A stretch of 64,000 nucleotides of DNA from Nitrosospira multiformis. Its GTDB lineage: Bacteria; Pseudomonadota; Gammaproteobacteria; Burkholderiales; Nitrosomonadaceae. The translations under genes and the position numbers were made by a program. Positions within the stretch are counted from its first letter, which is position 1; each line of letters starts with the position of its first letter. The DNA lies in NCBI RefSeq assembly GCF_900103165.1, contig NZ_FNKY01000001.1, forward strand, positions 3,286,001-3,350,000, read 5' to 3'. Under the pieces are notes generated by a model. The model saw nothing but the letters and a program-made list of their open reading frames with translations, was not told where the DNA came from and did not search any database. This document shows positions 25,455-35,030 of this stretch, piece after piece.

Positions 25455-26549
25455 ATGGAACATATATATAACTTCAGCGCGGGCCCTGCGGTACTGCCGG
25501 CGGAAGTGCTGCAACAGGCGCGGGACGAAATGCTCGACTGGCACGGCAGCGGCATGTCGGTAATGGAGATGAGCCATCGCGGCAAGGAATTCATGTCCAT
25601 TGCCGCAAAGGTCGAAGCGGATTTGCGCGAATTGATCGGCATTCCCGGCAACTACAAGATTCTTTTTCTATCCGGCGGCGCTTCCAGTCAGTTTGCCATG
25701 GTGCCCATGAATCTGCTGCGCGGCAAAAAAAGCGCCAGTTATGTCAATACCGGTGAATGGTCCAAGAAAGCCATCAAGGAAGCGAAGCGATACTGCACTG
25801 TCAATATTGCGGCGTCATCCGAGGATGCGAATTTCACGTACGTGCCGCCACAGGATAGGTGGAATATCGATCCTGACGCCGCCTATCTGCATTACACGCC
25901 CAATGAGACCATCGGCGGAGTAGAGTTCAACTGGATTCCGGACTTGACGCGCCTGAACACTGATATGCCGCTGGTTGCAGATATTTCGTCCACCTTCATG
26001 TCACGCCCGCTGGATATCACCCGGTTCGGGTTGATTTATGCCGGTGCGCAGAAAAATTTCGGCCCTGCGGGATTGACTGTCGTCATCGTACGCGAAGATT
26101 TGCTGGGTACAACCTTGGCCGGCACCCCGACCATGTTTGACTACAAAATCCATGCCGATAATGATTCCATGTATAACACTCCACCCACCTACCCCATGTA
26201 TATCGCCGGGCTGGTGCTTGAGTGGCTGAAGAAAAATGGTGGATTGGCAGCAATGGAGAAGATCAATATCGCCAAGGCCAAGCTGTTGTATGACATGCTC
26301 GACACGACCGATTTTTATCACTGCCCCGTCGCCAAATCCGATCGCTCGCGCATGAACGTACCTTTCACGTTGAAAGATGCCTCACTGGATGAGGCGTTTC
26401 TGAAACAGGCCAAGTCACGGGGTCTGATCCAATTGAAGGGACATCGCTCTGTAGGAGGAATGCGCGCGTCGATATACAACGCCATGCCGCTGGAAGGAGT
26501 GGCGGCTCTGGTGGAATTCATGAAGGAATTTGCGAGCAATCATGCCTGA
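25455..26549 (+). CDS. serC: Phosphoserine aminotransferase
   Basis: A 364-residue PLP enzyme of serine (and pyridoxine) synthesis converting 3-phosphohydroxypyruvate to phosphoserine. The start [11 protein letters not shown] and the PLP-binding [10 protein letters not shown] are typical. The PLP lysine is K200 in [12 protein letters not shown]. There is an AGGAAAAGG-type ribosome site. Its last eight bases overlap the start of serA, so the two enzymes of consecutive serine-synthesis steps are coupled. Confidence 0.98.
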   Translation: MEHIYNFSAGPAVLPAEVLQQARDEMLDWHGSGMSVMEMSHRGKEFMSIAAKVEADLRELIGIPGNYKILFLSGGASSQFAMVPMNLLRGKKSASYVNTGEWSKKAIKEAKRYCTVNIAASSEDANFTYVPPQDRWNIDPDAAYLHYTPNETIGGVEFNWIPDLTRLNTDMPLVADISSTFMSRPLDITRFGLIYAGAQKNFGPAGLTVVIVREDLLGTTLAGTPTMFDYKIHADNDSMYNTPPTYPMYIAGLVLEWLKKNGGLAAMEKINIAKAKLLYDMLDTTDFYHCPVAKSDRSRMNVPFTLKDASLDEAFLKQAKSRGLIQLKGHRSVGGMRASIYNAMPLEGVAALVEFMKEFASNHA

Positions 26550-27741
26550 ACGTGCACACAAGGTTTTCCAGATACTGACGCTTAACCAGATTTCACCGCT
26601 GGGCCTGAAGCATTTTGCCACCAGCCACTACGTGGTTGGCCACGATATAGCCCAGCCGGATGCGATCCTGGTGCGTTCGCACAACATGCTGCAAATGGAT
26701 ATTCCACCCAGCGTAAAAGCAATAGGCCGGGCAGGCGCGGGCACGAATAACGTGCCCGTGAAAGCCATGAATCTACGCGGCGTGCCGGTGTTCAACGCAC
26801 CCGGCGCAAACGCCAATGCGGTGAAGGAACTGGTACTGGCCGGTTTGCTGATCGCGTCGCGTAATCTGATCCCGGCAATTCACTTCACCGAGAGTCTACA
26901 GGGCGACAACGCTACCCTGCACAAACTGGCGGAAGACAGCAAAAAGCAATTCGCCGGAATCGAGTTGCCGGGACGTACGCTGGGCATCATTGGCCTGGGC
27001 GCGATAGGACGGCTGGTGGCCGATGCGGCGCTTCGTCTGGGCATGAAAGTGATGGGTTACGACCCCGAAATAACCGTGGACGCCGCCTGGAACCTGTCTT
27101 CAGAAGTCAAGCGTGCTCAAAGCATCGAAGACCTCCTGCGCCATAGCGATTTCATAACCCTGCATGTGCCTTTGCTGGATGCGACACGCGGCCTGATTAA
27201 CCAGGAAGTCGTGCAAAGCATGAAGAAGGGCGCGATCCTGCTCAATTTCTCCCGCGATGGGATCATTGACGAGAATGCGGTACTGATGGGAATCGAGTCC
27301 GGCAAAATCAAATATTATGTTTGCGACTTTCCCAGCGAAAGATTTCAGCGTCACCCGGCCGTCATTACACTGCCGCATCTGGGGGCTTCCACATTGGAAG
27401 CGGAAGAGAATTGCGCGGTGATGGTAGTGGATCAGACGATGGATTATCTGGAAAACGGCAACATCACCAACGCGGTCAATTTTCCCAATATCACCATGGA
27501 GCGCGAATCTCCTTACCGTCTGGCCGTGGCCAATTCCAACGTACCCAATATGGTGGGACAGATCTCCACCAGTATGGCCCAGGCCGGTCTTAACATTCAT
27601 AACATGGGCAATAAATCGCGCGGTGAGATGGCCTACACCCTGGTTGATGTGGATAGTCCGGTACCACAGAAAACCATAGACGAGATTGCGGCAATCCACG
27701 GCGTGTTAATGGTGCGCTATTTGCCGGTATTGTCTGAATAA
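26542..27741 (+). CDS. serA: D-3-phosphoglycerate dehydrogenase
   Basis: A 399-residue NAD-dependent first enzyme of serine synthesis. The nucleotide-binding motif [20 protein letters not shown] is followed by the catalytic His in [15 protein letters not shown]. The C terminus has a short ACT domain (about 325-399, [18 protein letters not shown] and [19 protein letters not shown]), the serine-sensing module, so feedback inhibition is likely. The ATG at 26542 overlaps serC; an upstream TTG in frame is less likely. Insertion of serA between serC and pheA is a local variation on the usual cluster. Confidence 0.96.
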   Translation: MPERAHKVFQILTLNQISPLGLKHFATSHYVVGHDIAQPDAILVRSHNMLQMDIPPSVKAIGRAGAGTNNVPVKAMNLRGVPVFNAPGANANAVKELVLAGLLIASRNLIPAIHFTESLQGDNATLHKLAEDSKKQFAGIELPGRTLGIIGLGAIGRLVADAALRLGMKVMGYDPEITVDAAWNLSSEVKRAQSIEDLLRHSDFITLHVPLLDATRGLINQEVVQSMKKGAILLNFSRDGIIDENAVLMGIESGKIKYYVCDFPSERFQRHPAVITLPHLGASTLEAEENCAVMVVDQTMDYLENGNITNAVNFPNITMERESPYRLAVANSNVPNMVGQISTSMAQAGLNIHNMGNKSRGEMAYTLVDVDSPVPQKTIDEIAAIHGVLMVRYLPVLSE

Positions 27742-27780
27742 CGGGATGAGAGCTTATTCTTAAACCTGAATCCGGCCATT

Positions 27781-27840
27781 CTGGATTCGACGCATGCCAT
27801 GGTTGGCTTGAACCGGGTTCCGGGTCGAGTCCGGCATGCC
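27781..27840. repeat. Palindromic intergenic repeat between serA and pheA
   Basis: cgcatgcc and ggcatgcc flank an inner inverted pair around accgggttccgggtcgagtccgg. The ggattc...gtccgg pattern recurs at 19482-19505 and in looser form at 61615-61660. It may act as a transcript-stability hairpin. Confidence 0.55.
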
Positions 27841-27877
27841 GGAATTCATAATATCTCGTCGCCAAATAAATAGACTG

Positions 27878-28945
27878 ATGATCAACCAACTCAAACAGCT
27901 GCGCGACAAGATCGATGCGATTGACAGCGAGCTCCTCAAATTGATGAGCGCGCGCGCCGGGCTTGCACGGGAGATCGGACAAATCAAGAACGGCATGGCA
28001 TACCGTCCCGAGCGTGAAGCTCAGGTCTTGACACGGCTGTGCGCATTGAATCCGGGACCGCTCGCGAACGAACATATTGTGCGGTTGTTCACCGAAATCA
28101 TGTCATTGTGCCGGTCCCTGGAAGAACCCATGACTATTGCATACCTTGGTCCGCAAGGGACTTTTTCGGAAGAAGCGGCGTTGAAGCGCTTCGGCGGTGT
28201 GGTAACGACCCTGGCATGCAATTCGATAGATGACGTATTCCGCAAGGTGGAGGCGGGAGTGGCCGGTTATGGGGTCGTGCCGGTGGAAAATTCCACCGAG
28301 GGCGCGGTTGGCAGATCGCTGGACCTGCTGCTGCATACTCCGTTAAAAGTGTGTGGCGAGATAAAGCTGCCAATACATCAGCATCTGCTTGCGCTGCAAA
28401 CCGATCTCGCGCGCATAAAGAAAATTTACTCGCACCCCCAGTCATTCTCTCAGTGTCATGAGTGGCTTAACGCCAATCTGCCCCACTTGCCGGAAGTAGC
28501 ACGAATCAACGCGGCGAGCAACGCGGACGCGGCAAGACTGGCCGCGGGAGACGAAACGGCCGCGGCGGTAGCGGGCAAGAAAGCCGGGGAAGTATTCGGA
28601 TTAACCATCTGTGCTGAAAACATCGAGGATGATCCCAACAACACAACGCGCTTTCTGGTAATCGGCACCCAGGAAGTCGCGGCCTCCGGCAAGGATAAAA
28701 CATCGCTGGTCATGTCGGTCAAGAACCGCCCCGGCGCGATACACGAATTGCTGGCTCCATTGGCTGAACATGGCGTAAGCATGAGCCGCCTGGAATCCCG
28801 GCCTTCCCGCGCCAGTCTATGGGAATACGTATTTTTTGTGGATATTGAAGGCCACCAGCAAGACGCAACAATCGCAAAAGCGTTGCAAGAACTGCGAGAG
28901 AGATCCGCATTCCTGAAAATACTCGGCTCGTACCCGGCGATGTAA
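27878..28945 (+). CDS. pheA: Bifunctional chorismate mutase / prephenate dehydratase
   Basis: A 355-residue enzyme making phenylpyruvate from chorismate. An AroQ-type mutase domain (1-85, LKQLRDKIDAIDSELL with R and K ligands) is followed by the dehydratase domain (IAYLGPQGTFSEEAAL, VVPVENSTEGAVG, and the NNTTRFLVIG catalytic TRF) and an ACT domain with the phenylalanine-binding GAIHELLAPLAEHGVSMSRLESRPS. I chose the ATG at 27878 because the longer frame begins inside the intergenic repeat at 27781-27840. Confidence 0.97.
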   Translation: MINQLKQLRDKIDAIDSELLKLMSARAGLAREIGQIKNGMAYRPEREAQVLTRLCALNPGPLANEHIVRLFTEIMSLCRSLEEPMTIAYLGPQGTFSEEAALKRFGGVVTTLACNSIDDVFRKVEAGVAGYGVVPVENSTEGAVGRSLDLLLHTPLKVCGEIKLPIHQHLLALQTDLARIKKIYSHPQSFSQCHEWLNANLPHLPEVARINAASNADAARLAAGDETAAAVAGKKAGEVFGLTICAENIEDDPNNTTRFLVIGTQEVAASGKDKTSLVMSVKNRPGAIHELLAPLAEHGVSMSRLESRPSRASLWEYVFFVDIEGHQQDATIAKALQELRERSAFLKILGSYPAM

Positions 28946-29056
28946 TCGCGTGTTCCATATATTGTTCTTTGTCCGGATAGCAAATAGAAGGCCGATAGCA
29001 CCCCCTTGAATTATCTTTAATTTTTCTGTACTTCTGCAATTTACGGATCTGACTTT

Positions 29057-30169
29057 ATGAATCTCAGCGATCTTGCCCCTGAATACATCCGCGCTATCAG
29101 TCCCTATCAACCTGGTAAGCCAATTTCTGAATTGGCGCGGGAGATGGGTATGGATGAACGCACAATCATCAAGCTTGCGTCTAACGAAAATCCGCTGGGA
29201 ACAAGTCCGCTGGCCCTGGAGGCGATGACCAGGGCGTTGGGTGAGGTAGCGCTTTATCCGGATGGCAGCGGTTTCGAGTTGAAGGCGGCGCTGTCGAAAT
29301 GTTATGGGGTGACCAGCGGTCAGATTGTGCTGGGCAACGGTTCCAATGATGTCCTGGAGCTGGCGGCTCGAGTATTCCTGAAACCGGGCGCATCCGCGGT
29401 CTATTCGCAACACGCCTTTGCGGTCTATCCGTTGGTGACACAGGCGGTAGGTGCGAGCGGCATAGCGGTTCGCGCCATAAAATACGGTCATGACCTTGAT
29501 GCCATGCTGGATGCGGTCACGCCCGAGACACGTATCGTATTTATCGCCAACCCGAATAATCCCACCGGTACGTTACTGGCTGCCTCAGCGGTATTGCGTT
29601 TTCTGGAACGAGTATCTTCCGACGTGCTGGTAGTGCTGGATGAAGCTTACAACGAATATTTGCCCGGCACTATCAAGGCTGATAGCATTGCGTGGCTGAA
29701 ACGCTTCCCCAATCTACTCATTACCCGCACTTTTTCCAAGGCGTATGGCATGGCGGGCATACGCGTTGGCTTCGGACTGGCTCATCCGGATGTAAGCGGC
29801 TTGATGAATCGTGTACGCCAGCCATTCAACGTAAACAGCATTGGCCTTGCTGGCGCGGTGGCCGCACTGGAAGATGTGGAGTTTGTGAAACGCACTTATG
29901 CACTCAACCAGGCGGGGATGCTGCAAATCACGACCGGACTGCGGCAACTCGGCATCGAGTACATTCCATCCTACGGTAATTTTCTGAGTTTTCGCCTGCC
30001 GAAAAGCAATGTCCGGGCGATAAACGAAAGTCTCCTCAGACAGGGCGTCATTGTGCGCCCCATCGGTATTTACGAAATGCCGGAGCACCTTCGAGTCACC
30101 GTCGGCCTCGAATCGGAAAACCAGAAATTCTTGAAATCACTTGAGACAGCAATCGGAGAATCAGCTTGA
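29057..30169 (+). CDS. hisC: Histidinol-phosphate / aromatic aminotransferase
   Basis: A 370-residue class I/II PLP aminotransferase. The PLP lysine is K228 in [16 protein letters not shown]; Asp195 in [10 protein letters not shown] and the NPNNPTGT loop are present. HisC enzymes placed between pheA and tyrA or aroF commonly transaminate phenylpyruvate and hydroxyphenylpyruvate as well as histidinol phosphate, so this copy probably finishes Phe and Tyr synthesis. Its stop overlaps the TTG start of the next gene by four bases. Confidence 0.96.
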   Translation: MNLSDLAPEYIRAISPYQPGKPISELAREMGMDERTIIKLASNENPLGTSPLALEAMTRALGEVALYPDGSGFELKAALSKCYGVTSGQIVLGNGSNDVLELAARVFLKPGASAVYSQHAFAVYPLVTQAVGASGIAVRAIKYGHDLDAMLDAVTPETRIVFIANPNNPTGTLLAASAVLRFLERVSSDVLVVLDEAYNEYLPGTIKADSIAWLKRFPNLLITRTFSKAYGMAGIRVGFGLAHPDVSGLMNRVRQPFNVNSIGLAGAVAALEDVEFVKRTYALNQAGMLQITTGLRQLGIEYIPSYGNFLSFRLPKSNVRAINESLLRQGVIVRPIGIYEMPEHLRVTVGLESENQKFLKSLETAIGESA

Positions 30170-31182
30170 TCATCATCATGAACAACGGCGCCACCGACGA
30201 ACAAATCGATTCGGTGGTTAATAAAATTCGAAGTTTCGGCCTTGATGCAAATGTTTCGCGCGGCACCGAACGTACCGTGATCGGCGCAATCGGCGACGAG
30301 CGCAAGCTCGATCCGGAAATGTTCGATTCCTTGAGCGGGGTCGAATATTCCATGCACATCGTCAAGCAGTACAAGATTGTATCGCGCGAGTCGCACAGGC
30401 ATGATTCGGTAATCGATGTAGGCGGGATACCGATTGGCGGCAATCAGGTGCAGATTATCGGCGGCCCGTGCTCGGTGGAAACGCAAGAGCAAATGGACTT
30501 GTCAGCAGAAAATGTTTATACGGCTGGTTGCCGGCTGATGCGGGGCGGCGCCTTCAAGCCCCGTACCAGCCCCTACACCTTTCAGGGCAACGGCGAAGAA
30601 GGGCTGAAGATGTTCCGCAATGCCGCGGACAAATATAATCTGCGCATCGTCACCGAACTGATGGATGCGCGCATGCTTGACACATTTCTCAAGTACGATG
30701 TGGACGTGATCCAGATAGGGACTCGCAGCATGCAGAATTTCGAATTGCTGAAGGAAGTGGGACGCATCAACAAGCCGGTGATACTCAAGCGCGGCATGTC
30801 AGCGACGATTTCCGAGTGGCTGATGGCGGCGGAATACATTGCCGCAGGCGGCAATCACAACATCATTTTCTGCGAACGCGGCATCCGTACCTTTGAAACC
30901 GCCTACCGCAACGTACTGGATGTAACCTGCATTCCGGTGCTGAAGAAGGAAACCCATTTACCGGTTATCGTTGATCCTTCCCATGCCGGCGGCAAGGCGT
31001 GGATGGTTCCCGCACTGGCACGCGCGGCAATTGCCGCCGGTGCCGACGGCCTGCTGGTGGAAACGCATCCAAATCCGTGCGACGCTTGGTGCGATGCGGA
31101 CCAGGCATTGAACCCGCAAGAATTCGAATCTCTCATGGGGTCGCTGAAAGGAATAGCGGGCGTCATTGGCCGCAGCCTGTAA
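30166..31182 (+). CDS. aroF: 3-deoxy-7-phosphoheptulonate synthase, type I-beta
   Basis: A 338-residue first enzyme of the shikimate pathway. The N-terminal ferredoxin-like regulatory domain (about 1-75, [15 protein letters not shown]) precedes the barrel with [39 protein letters not shown] and [12 protein letters not shown] prefer the TTG at 30166, which overlaps the hisC stop and has GGAGA seven bases upstream; the ATG at 30178 lies too far from that site. The FL domain is the known binding site for tyrosine feedback in this class. Confidence 0.96.
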   Translation: MIIIMNNGATDEQIDSVVNKIRSFGLDANVSRGTERTVIGAIGDERKLDPEMFDSLSGVEYSMHIVKQYKIVSRESHRHDSVIDVGGIPIGGNQVQIIGGPCSVETQEQMDLSAENVYTAGCRLMRGGAFKPRTSPYTFQGNGEEGLKMFRNAADKYNLRIVTELMDARMLDTFLKYDVDVIQIGTRSMQNFELLKEVGRINKPVILKRGMSATISEWLMAAEYIAAGGNHNIIFCERGIRTFETAYRNVLDVTCIPVLKKETHLPVIVDPSHAGGKAWMVPALARAAIAAGADGLLVETHPNPCDAWCDADQALNPQEFESLMGSLKGIAGVIGRSL

Positions 31183-31205
31183 GACTCTTCCAGAGATTCA
31201 AAGCA

Positions 31206-31305
31206 GGATGGGACGAAGGGAAGCGCAACCCCTCATTGCGCTATCTCCCATACCTCGCTAAACCGCAACCACGCCGGTGATTTTGAGGGGTTACGCTGCG
31301 TTACC
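31206..31305. repeat. Inverted-repeat element between aroF and tyrA
   Basis: gcgcaacccctca (31223-31235) is inverted at 31284-31300 (tgaggggttacgctgcg). The opening ggatgggacgaagggaag resembles the repeat at 52855-52919. It fills most of the 207-base gap in the operon. Confidence 0.6.
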
Positions 31306-31389
31306 CGTCTACATAGATATCAAACTGAAAAAGGATCATGGGCATATTCCAATCCTGTCATCACCCGCGGAAAATAACCGGCCTTAATT

Positions 31390-32292
31390 ATGCCCAGCGT
31401 CATGATCAATAAACTGGTGATTATCGGTGTGGGCCTGATCGGCGGCTCATTCGCGCTGGCGCTACGCAAGGCGGACAAGGTTAAACATATTGTCGGTGTG
31501 GGCCGCAGCCGGGAAAATATGCAGCGCGCGCTCAAGCGAGGCGCAATCGACGAAATCGCCGATGACCTTCCATCAGCGCTGAAACACGCGGATGTCGTGC
31601 TGCTCGCTACGCCAGTTGGACAGGTCGGCAGTATCATGGCGCAAATCTCCCCCTATCTTGAACCCGATACAATCGTAACCGACGCCGGCAGCACCAAACA
31701 GGATGTCGTCGCCGCGGCACATTCTCATTTGGCCGGACATCTGAAAAATTTTGTGCCCGCCCACCCGGTCGCGGGAGCCGAGCTGAGCGGAGTGAGCGCG
31801 GCTGATGCCGGTTTATACCAGAGCAAGAATCTGGTGTTGACGCCGTTGAAGGAAACCAGCGCCGAAGCGGTAAAACGGGTAACGGAATTATGGCAGGCCT
31901 GCGGCGCACGCGTTTCGGAAATGAACGCCGCCCAGCACGATGCCATCCTCGCTGCCGTGAGCCATCTTCCCCATGTGCTGGCATTCCTGCTAATGAACCA
32001 CGTCTCATCCAGCACCGAGCATGATTCGAATGAGCCGCTGCGCGCGGACGATCCACTACGTTTTGCCGGTAGTGGATTCCGCGATTTTACCCGCATCGCC
32101 GGCAGTTCCCCGGAGATGTGGCGCGATATATGCCTTGCCAACCGCGAAGCGCTATCCTGGCAAATCGATGCTTATCAGAAGGAGCTGACAGCTTTGCGTG
32201 AGATGCTGGCGCGCGATGATAGCGAAGCACTGGAACGCGTTTTTACCAGTGCACGTGAAGCACGGCGGCGATGGCTTGAGAACAAGTCTTGA
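31390..32292 (+). CDS. tyrA: Prephenate dehydrogenase
   Basis: A 300-residue NAD(P)-dependent enzyme giving 4-hydroxyphenylpyruvate. The Rossmann motif is VIIGVGLIGGSFALALR; TPVGQV, DAGSTK and the catalytic VPAHPVAGAELSG are present, with SHLPHVLAF and GFRDFTRIA further on. There is no fused mutase or ACT domain. The ATG at 31402 is an alternative start giving MINKLVIIG. It is the last aromatic gene: aroA, cmk and rpsA, which follow tyrA in many relatives, do not follow here. Confidence 0.95.
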   Translation: MPSVMINKLVIIGVGLIGGSFALALRKADKVKHIVGVGRSRENMQRALKRGAIDEIADDLPSALKHADVVLLATPVGQVGSIMAQISPYLEPDTIVTDAGSTKQDVVAAAHSHLAGHLKNFVPAHPVAGAELSGVSAADAGLYQSKNLVLTPLKETSAEAVKRVTELWQACGARVSEMNAAQHDAILAAVSHLPHVLAFLLMNHVSSSTEHDSNEPLRADDPLRFAGSGFRDFTRIAGSSPEMWRDICLANREALSWQIDAYQKELTALREMLARDDSEALERVFTSAREARRRWLENKS

Positions 32293-32325
32293 CCGCTTAA
32301 AGAAATAAACGGCCAACCGCCGGAT

Positions 32326-32589
32326 TCAGGTTGAATAAACGGCCTGTTCTTCTGGCTCGACGCTTAATACCCGCCCTTTATTCATCGGCACGATCTTGGA
32401 TTTAATGGCCTTGTTATGTGCGTCAGCCAGCTTCTTTACGGCAAGGTTATAGTCTGCCCATAGCGTATCGAGCTCCTGCGCGTGGCGTTCGAGCATCAAG
32501 GTATAATCATCCTGATGCTGATCGCGCAGGGCGTTTTTGGCACGAAGATAAGTTTTATGGCGTCGTTGGGCTTCGGTATTCTTTTTCAT
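32326..32589 (-). CDS. Hypothetical small charged protein
   Basis: An 87-residue, highly charged, mostly helical protein (RRHKTYLRAKNALRDQHQDD, ERHAQELDTLWADYNLAVKK) that could form a coiled coil. It converges on tyrA. No membrane segment or motif is visible; function is unknown. Confidence 0.65.
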   Translation of the reverse strand: MKKNTEAQRRHKTYLRAKNALRDQHQDDYTLMLERHAQELDTLWADYNLAVKKLADAHNKAIKSKIVPMNKGRVLSVEPEEQAVYST

Positions 32590-32875
32590 GGCTCACGATA
32601 AATAGCGGTTCGACAATTAGCGCAAATTTATATATAAACCCCTTGGGGAAATCAAAACTTCATGTGGGTATCGTATCAATTTGGATAACGAAAACAATTG
32701 GACCTTAGTACATCCACTGCTCATGAACCATCCATTACTCGGCGCATAACGGATAAAAAATTCACGGGGGCACTATTGCTATCATGGGTGGTCAGTTACT
32801 ATGGGTAAGTACTATGGAGCAGTTCACGACGGCTCATCCCGATCAAATTTCAATCCAACCTGAACGGAGGAAACG
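32590..32875. other. Intergenic region between the small charged protein and the NTF2-like gene
   Basis: About 290 bases, AT-rich. Nothing recognisable apart from the GGAGG ribosome site of the next gene at its end. Confidence 0.5.
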
Positions 32876-33226
32876 ATGACCTTAAAAGAACAGCTGGACG
32901 ACTTGAACAACATGATTCTGAAGGGCGAAATTCTGGAATCCATGGACAAGTATTACCATCCGGATTGCGTGGTAGTTGAAAAGAATGATGTGGTGGCGAC
33001 AGGCCTTCAAGAAGCCAAAGACCGGGAGTCGGATCTTTTTAAAGGAGTTGAAGCGTGGCTTAAGTCAGAGATCAAAGCCACCGCTGTGGGTGATGACGTC
33101 ACAATGACCGAGTGGCATTATGAATACAAGCATAAGGACTTCGGGCACAAGAAATTCGACCAGGTAGCTGTTCAGCACTGGAAAGATGGAAAGATCATCA
33201 GTGACCGGTTCTACGCGATGTATTGA
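32876..33226 (+). CDS. SnoaL/NTF2-like fold protein
   Basis: A 116-residue soluble protein with a strong CGGAGG ribosome site. The pattern (helix LKEQLDDLNNMILKGE, then MDKYYHPDCVVVEKND, then TEWHYEYKH and VQHWKDGKIISDRFYA) is that of a cone-shaped NTF2/SnoaL domain. Members include small isomerases and ligand-binding proteins. No catalytic residues can be assigned with confidence. Confidence 0.8.
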   Translation: MTLKEQLDDLNNMILKGEILESMDKYYHPDCVVVEKNDVVATGLQEAKDRESDLFKGVEAWLKSEIKATAVGDDVTMTEWHYEYKHKDFGHKKFDQVAVQHWKDGKIISDRFYAMY

Positions 33227-33289
33227 CCTCCGGGGATGGCTCGTCACTGATAGCCATCCAGCCCCATGGGTGAACCCGGTCAGCAAAGC

Positions 33290-33577
33290 CTACTTATGCG
33301 TAATGGGTTTATCGGTGAAAAGGAATTTTTTCAGTTGAGTGGAAAAGGCTGCATCCTTGCGTCGAATCCACTCCAGCACCATGGAGGCGTGTTCCTTCTC
33401 CTCATCGCGATTGTGCGCAAGAATTGCTTTGAGTTCCTCATCTTTGCATGCGTCCACACGCTGGTTGTACCAATCCACAGCCTCCAGCTCTTCCATCAAC
33501 GAAACGATTGCTCTGTGCATGTCCCTTGTTTCATTGGACAATTCCTCAATGGGCTCGTGGTAACCGACACTTGACAT
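33290..33577 (-). CDS. Encapsulated-ferritin-type protein (EncFtn) without targeting peptide
   Basis: A 95-residue protein starting at the ATG at 33577, with AAGGAG upstream; a longer frame extends into the intergenic region. The core ETRDMHRAIVSLMEELEAVDWY then AILAHNRDEEKEHASMVLEW matches the two-helix encapsulated ferritins: Glu and His ligands (E in MEELEAVDWY, EExxH in RDEEKEHA) form the intersubunit di-iron site. It would oxidise and hold iron. It ends in FTDKPITHK, without the extra C-terminal encapsulin-loading sequence, and no encapsulin gene lies nearby in this window. Confidence 0.88.
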   Translation of the reverse strand: MSSVGYHEPIEELSNETRDMHRAIVSLMEELEAVDWYNQRVDACKDEELKAILAHNRDEEKEHASMVLEWIRRKDAAFSTQLKKFLFTDKPITHK

Positions 33578-33654
33578 GATTTGCTCCTTCTTCTTGGATA
33601 ATAAATGTGACGATGGATATCCTATCCGCTTATGCGGAGATTTGTGGGAAAAAA

Positions 33655-34398
33655 TTAACTTAGCGGCATAATCCCATCCAGTAGGACGCGCATCCGCCGC
33701 CAATGCGAACCCTCCCAGAATACGCGTTGGCAAACATTGCAGGTGCTGAAGTGATCGAATCGATCGCGTACAGCGGGCGGGAGGCACGTCAGCACTTCCG
33801 CCTTGGCGACGGCGCGCAACGGTGCGTTACATGTCAGGCATAAGGTGAATGGCCGCGCGCTGCGCGCCAGATCCAGCCGATCGAATATCTCGTAGAGTTG
33901 CTGTGTCGATCTCAACGCACGTATGTAACAGCCGCGCGTGATTGAACGGCGCTTGAGCAATTCCCTGTCGCGCGTGAGCAAGATGCGCTCGTCCCGCGCG
34001 ACGATAGCTTCAATTTCGCTGTCCTGAAAGTTGTTGTCGTAAAGTGTATCGAAGCCGGCCATGCGCAGCAAGTGCGCAAGCCCGCCCAGATGCGCATCGG
34101 CGACAAAGCGCGTTACCCGCAAAGGTTGATCGCGCACGCGCAGCAAAGGAGTAATATCGAGCATCTCGAATCGGGGAAAGATTGCTACGCGATCCCCTTC
34201 TTTCAGCAGCCGGTCGAAGTTCGCGGACTCACCGTTGACCAGCACCAATTCGACCTCGGTATGAGGCACACCAAGCGCCTCGATCATATGCTTGGTAGTT
34301 GCCGACTCTGAACAGGGGCAAGCAAACTCCCGCCTGCGCCGTTCAGGCGCGATAAAATCGTTCAGTTCCTCATAGAAGCGAAATGTGGCGGTGACCAT
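33655..34398 (-). CDS. Mut7-C RNase-domain protein with ubiquitin-like N terminus
   Basis: A 247-residue protein. Residues 1-85 (TATFRFYEELNDFIAPERR, GVPHTEVELVLVNGE and DRVAIFPRF) form a MoaD/ubiquitin-like domain. Residues about 90-247 form a PIN-fold Mut7-C domain (FVADAHLGGLAHLLRMAGFD, ERILLTRDRELLKRR) with a C-terminal four-cysteine zinc ribbon (LCLTCNAPL and CNVCQRVFW). Acidic residues D98 and D143/E145-type positions are consistent with a nuclease site. The substrate is unknown. An ATG at 34428 is an alternative start. Confidence 0.85.
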   Translation of the reverse strand: MVTATFRFYEELNDFIAPERRRREFACPCSESATTKHMIEALGVPHTEVELVLVNGESANFDRLLKEGDRVAIFPRFEMLDITPLLRVRDQPLRVTRFVADAHLGGLAHLLRMAGFDTLYDNNFQDSEIEAIVARDERILLTRDRELLKRRSITRGCYIRALRSTQQLYEIFDRLDLARSARPFTLCLTCNAPLRAVAKAEVLTCLPPAVRDRFDHFSTCNVCQRVFWEGSHWRRMRVLLDGIMPLS

Positions 34399-34561
34399 AG
34401 AACAAAGCCCGGCAAGCTGGCCGCTCATATTTTAGCGAATGTCGAGAATAGTTTGATACGCTGGAACTATACGCCCCGTACAGCAACTCTAATATAGCGT
34501 CGGAGGTAGACATTAAAACGCCTTTTGCCATCCGGTTATTTCAAACACTAACGGAGTCCTC

Positions 34562-34894
34562 ATGAGAATGAAATGGTTTTCGCTGATATTTTTTGCCGCC
34601 TTTTCAAGCCCCGCTATAGCCGTTGAGAAAAATTACAGGATATGTACTGCGGGAGGCTATTTTGCCGGAGCTGACGATAAGTTTCTAAGCGGGCTGGCTA
34701 CGCATCTCGCGCAAAAAAGAAATATCCTCAACGATCCCATATGTGGCGCTCTATGGAGAAACGCACATAAGATCGGAGCAATCGTCTCTAAAACAGGGAA
34801 GATACACGATGAAGCGGAAGGAAATGTTGTTCATGACGCCACCGAGTTTAGTGGCAAGGTATATGAGGTAGTCGGCTCCAAGATCAATTTCTAG
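34562..34894 (+). CDS. Secreted hypothetical protein
   Basis: A 110-residue protein with a GGAG ribosome site and a signal peptide (FSLIFFAAFSSPAIA, cut near residue 20). The mature protein has two Cys (RICTAGGYF, DPICGALW), possibly one disulfide, and is otherwise unremarkable. Function is unknown. Confidence 0.65.
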   Translation: MRMKWFSLIFFAAFSSPAIAVEKNYRICTAGGYFAGADDKFLSGLATHLAQKRNILNDPICGALWRNAHKIGAIVSKTGKIHDEAEGNVVHDATEFSGKVYEVVGSKINF

Positions 34895-35030
34895 CCTGCC
34901 GGAATCGAAGCGAAAAAGGAGATATTGGGTCTGAGCTAACCTGGCCCAGGAAACAGCTCAGATCTCTACGTGAATAGAGATCGAGCAACACTGCCAAGCA
35001 GGACCAGATAGCGTTGGAAGGGCAGAGACT

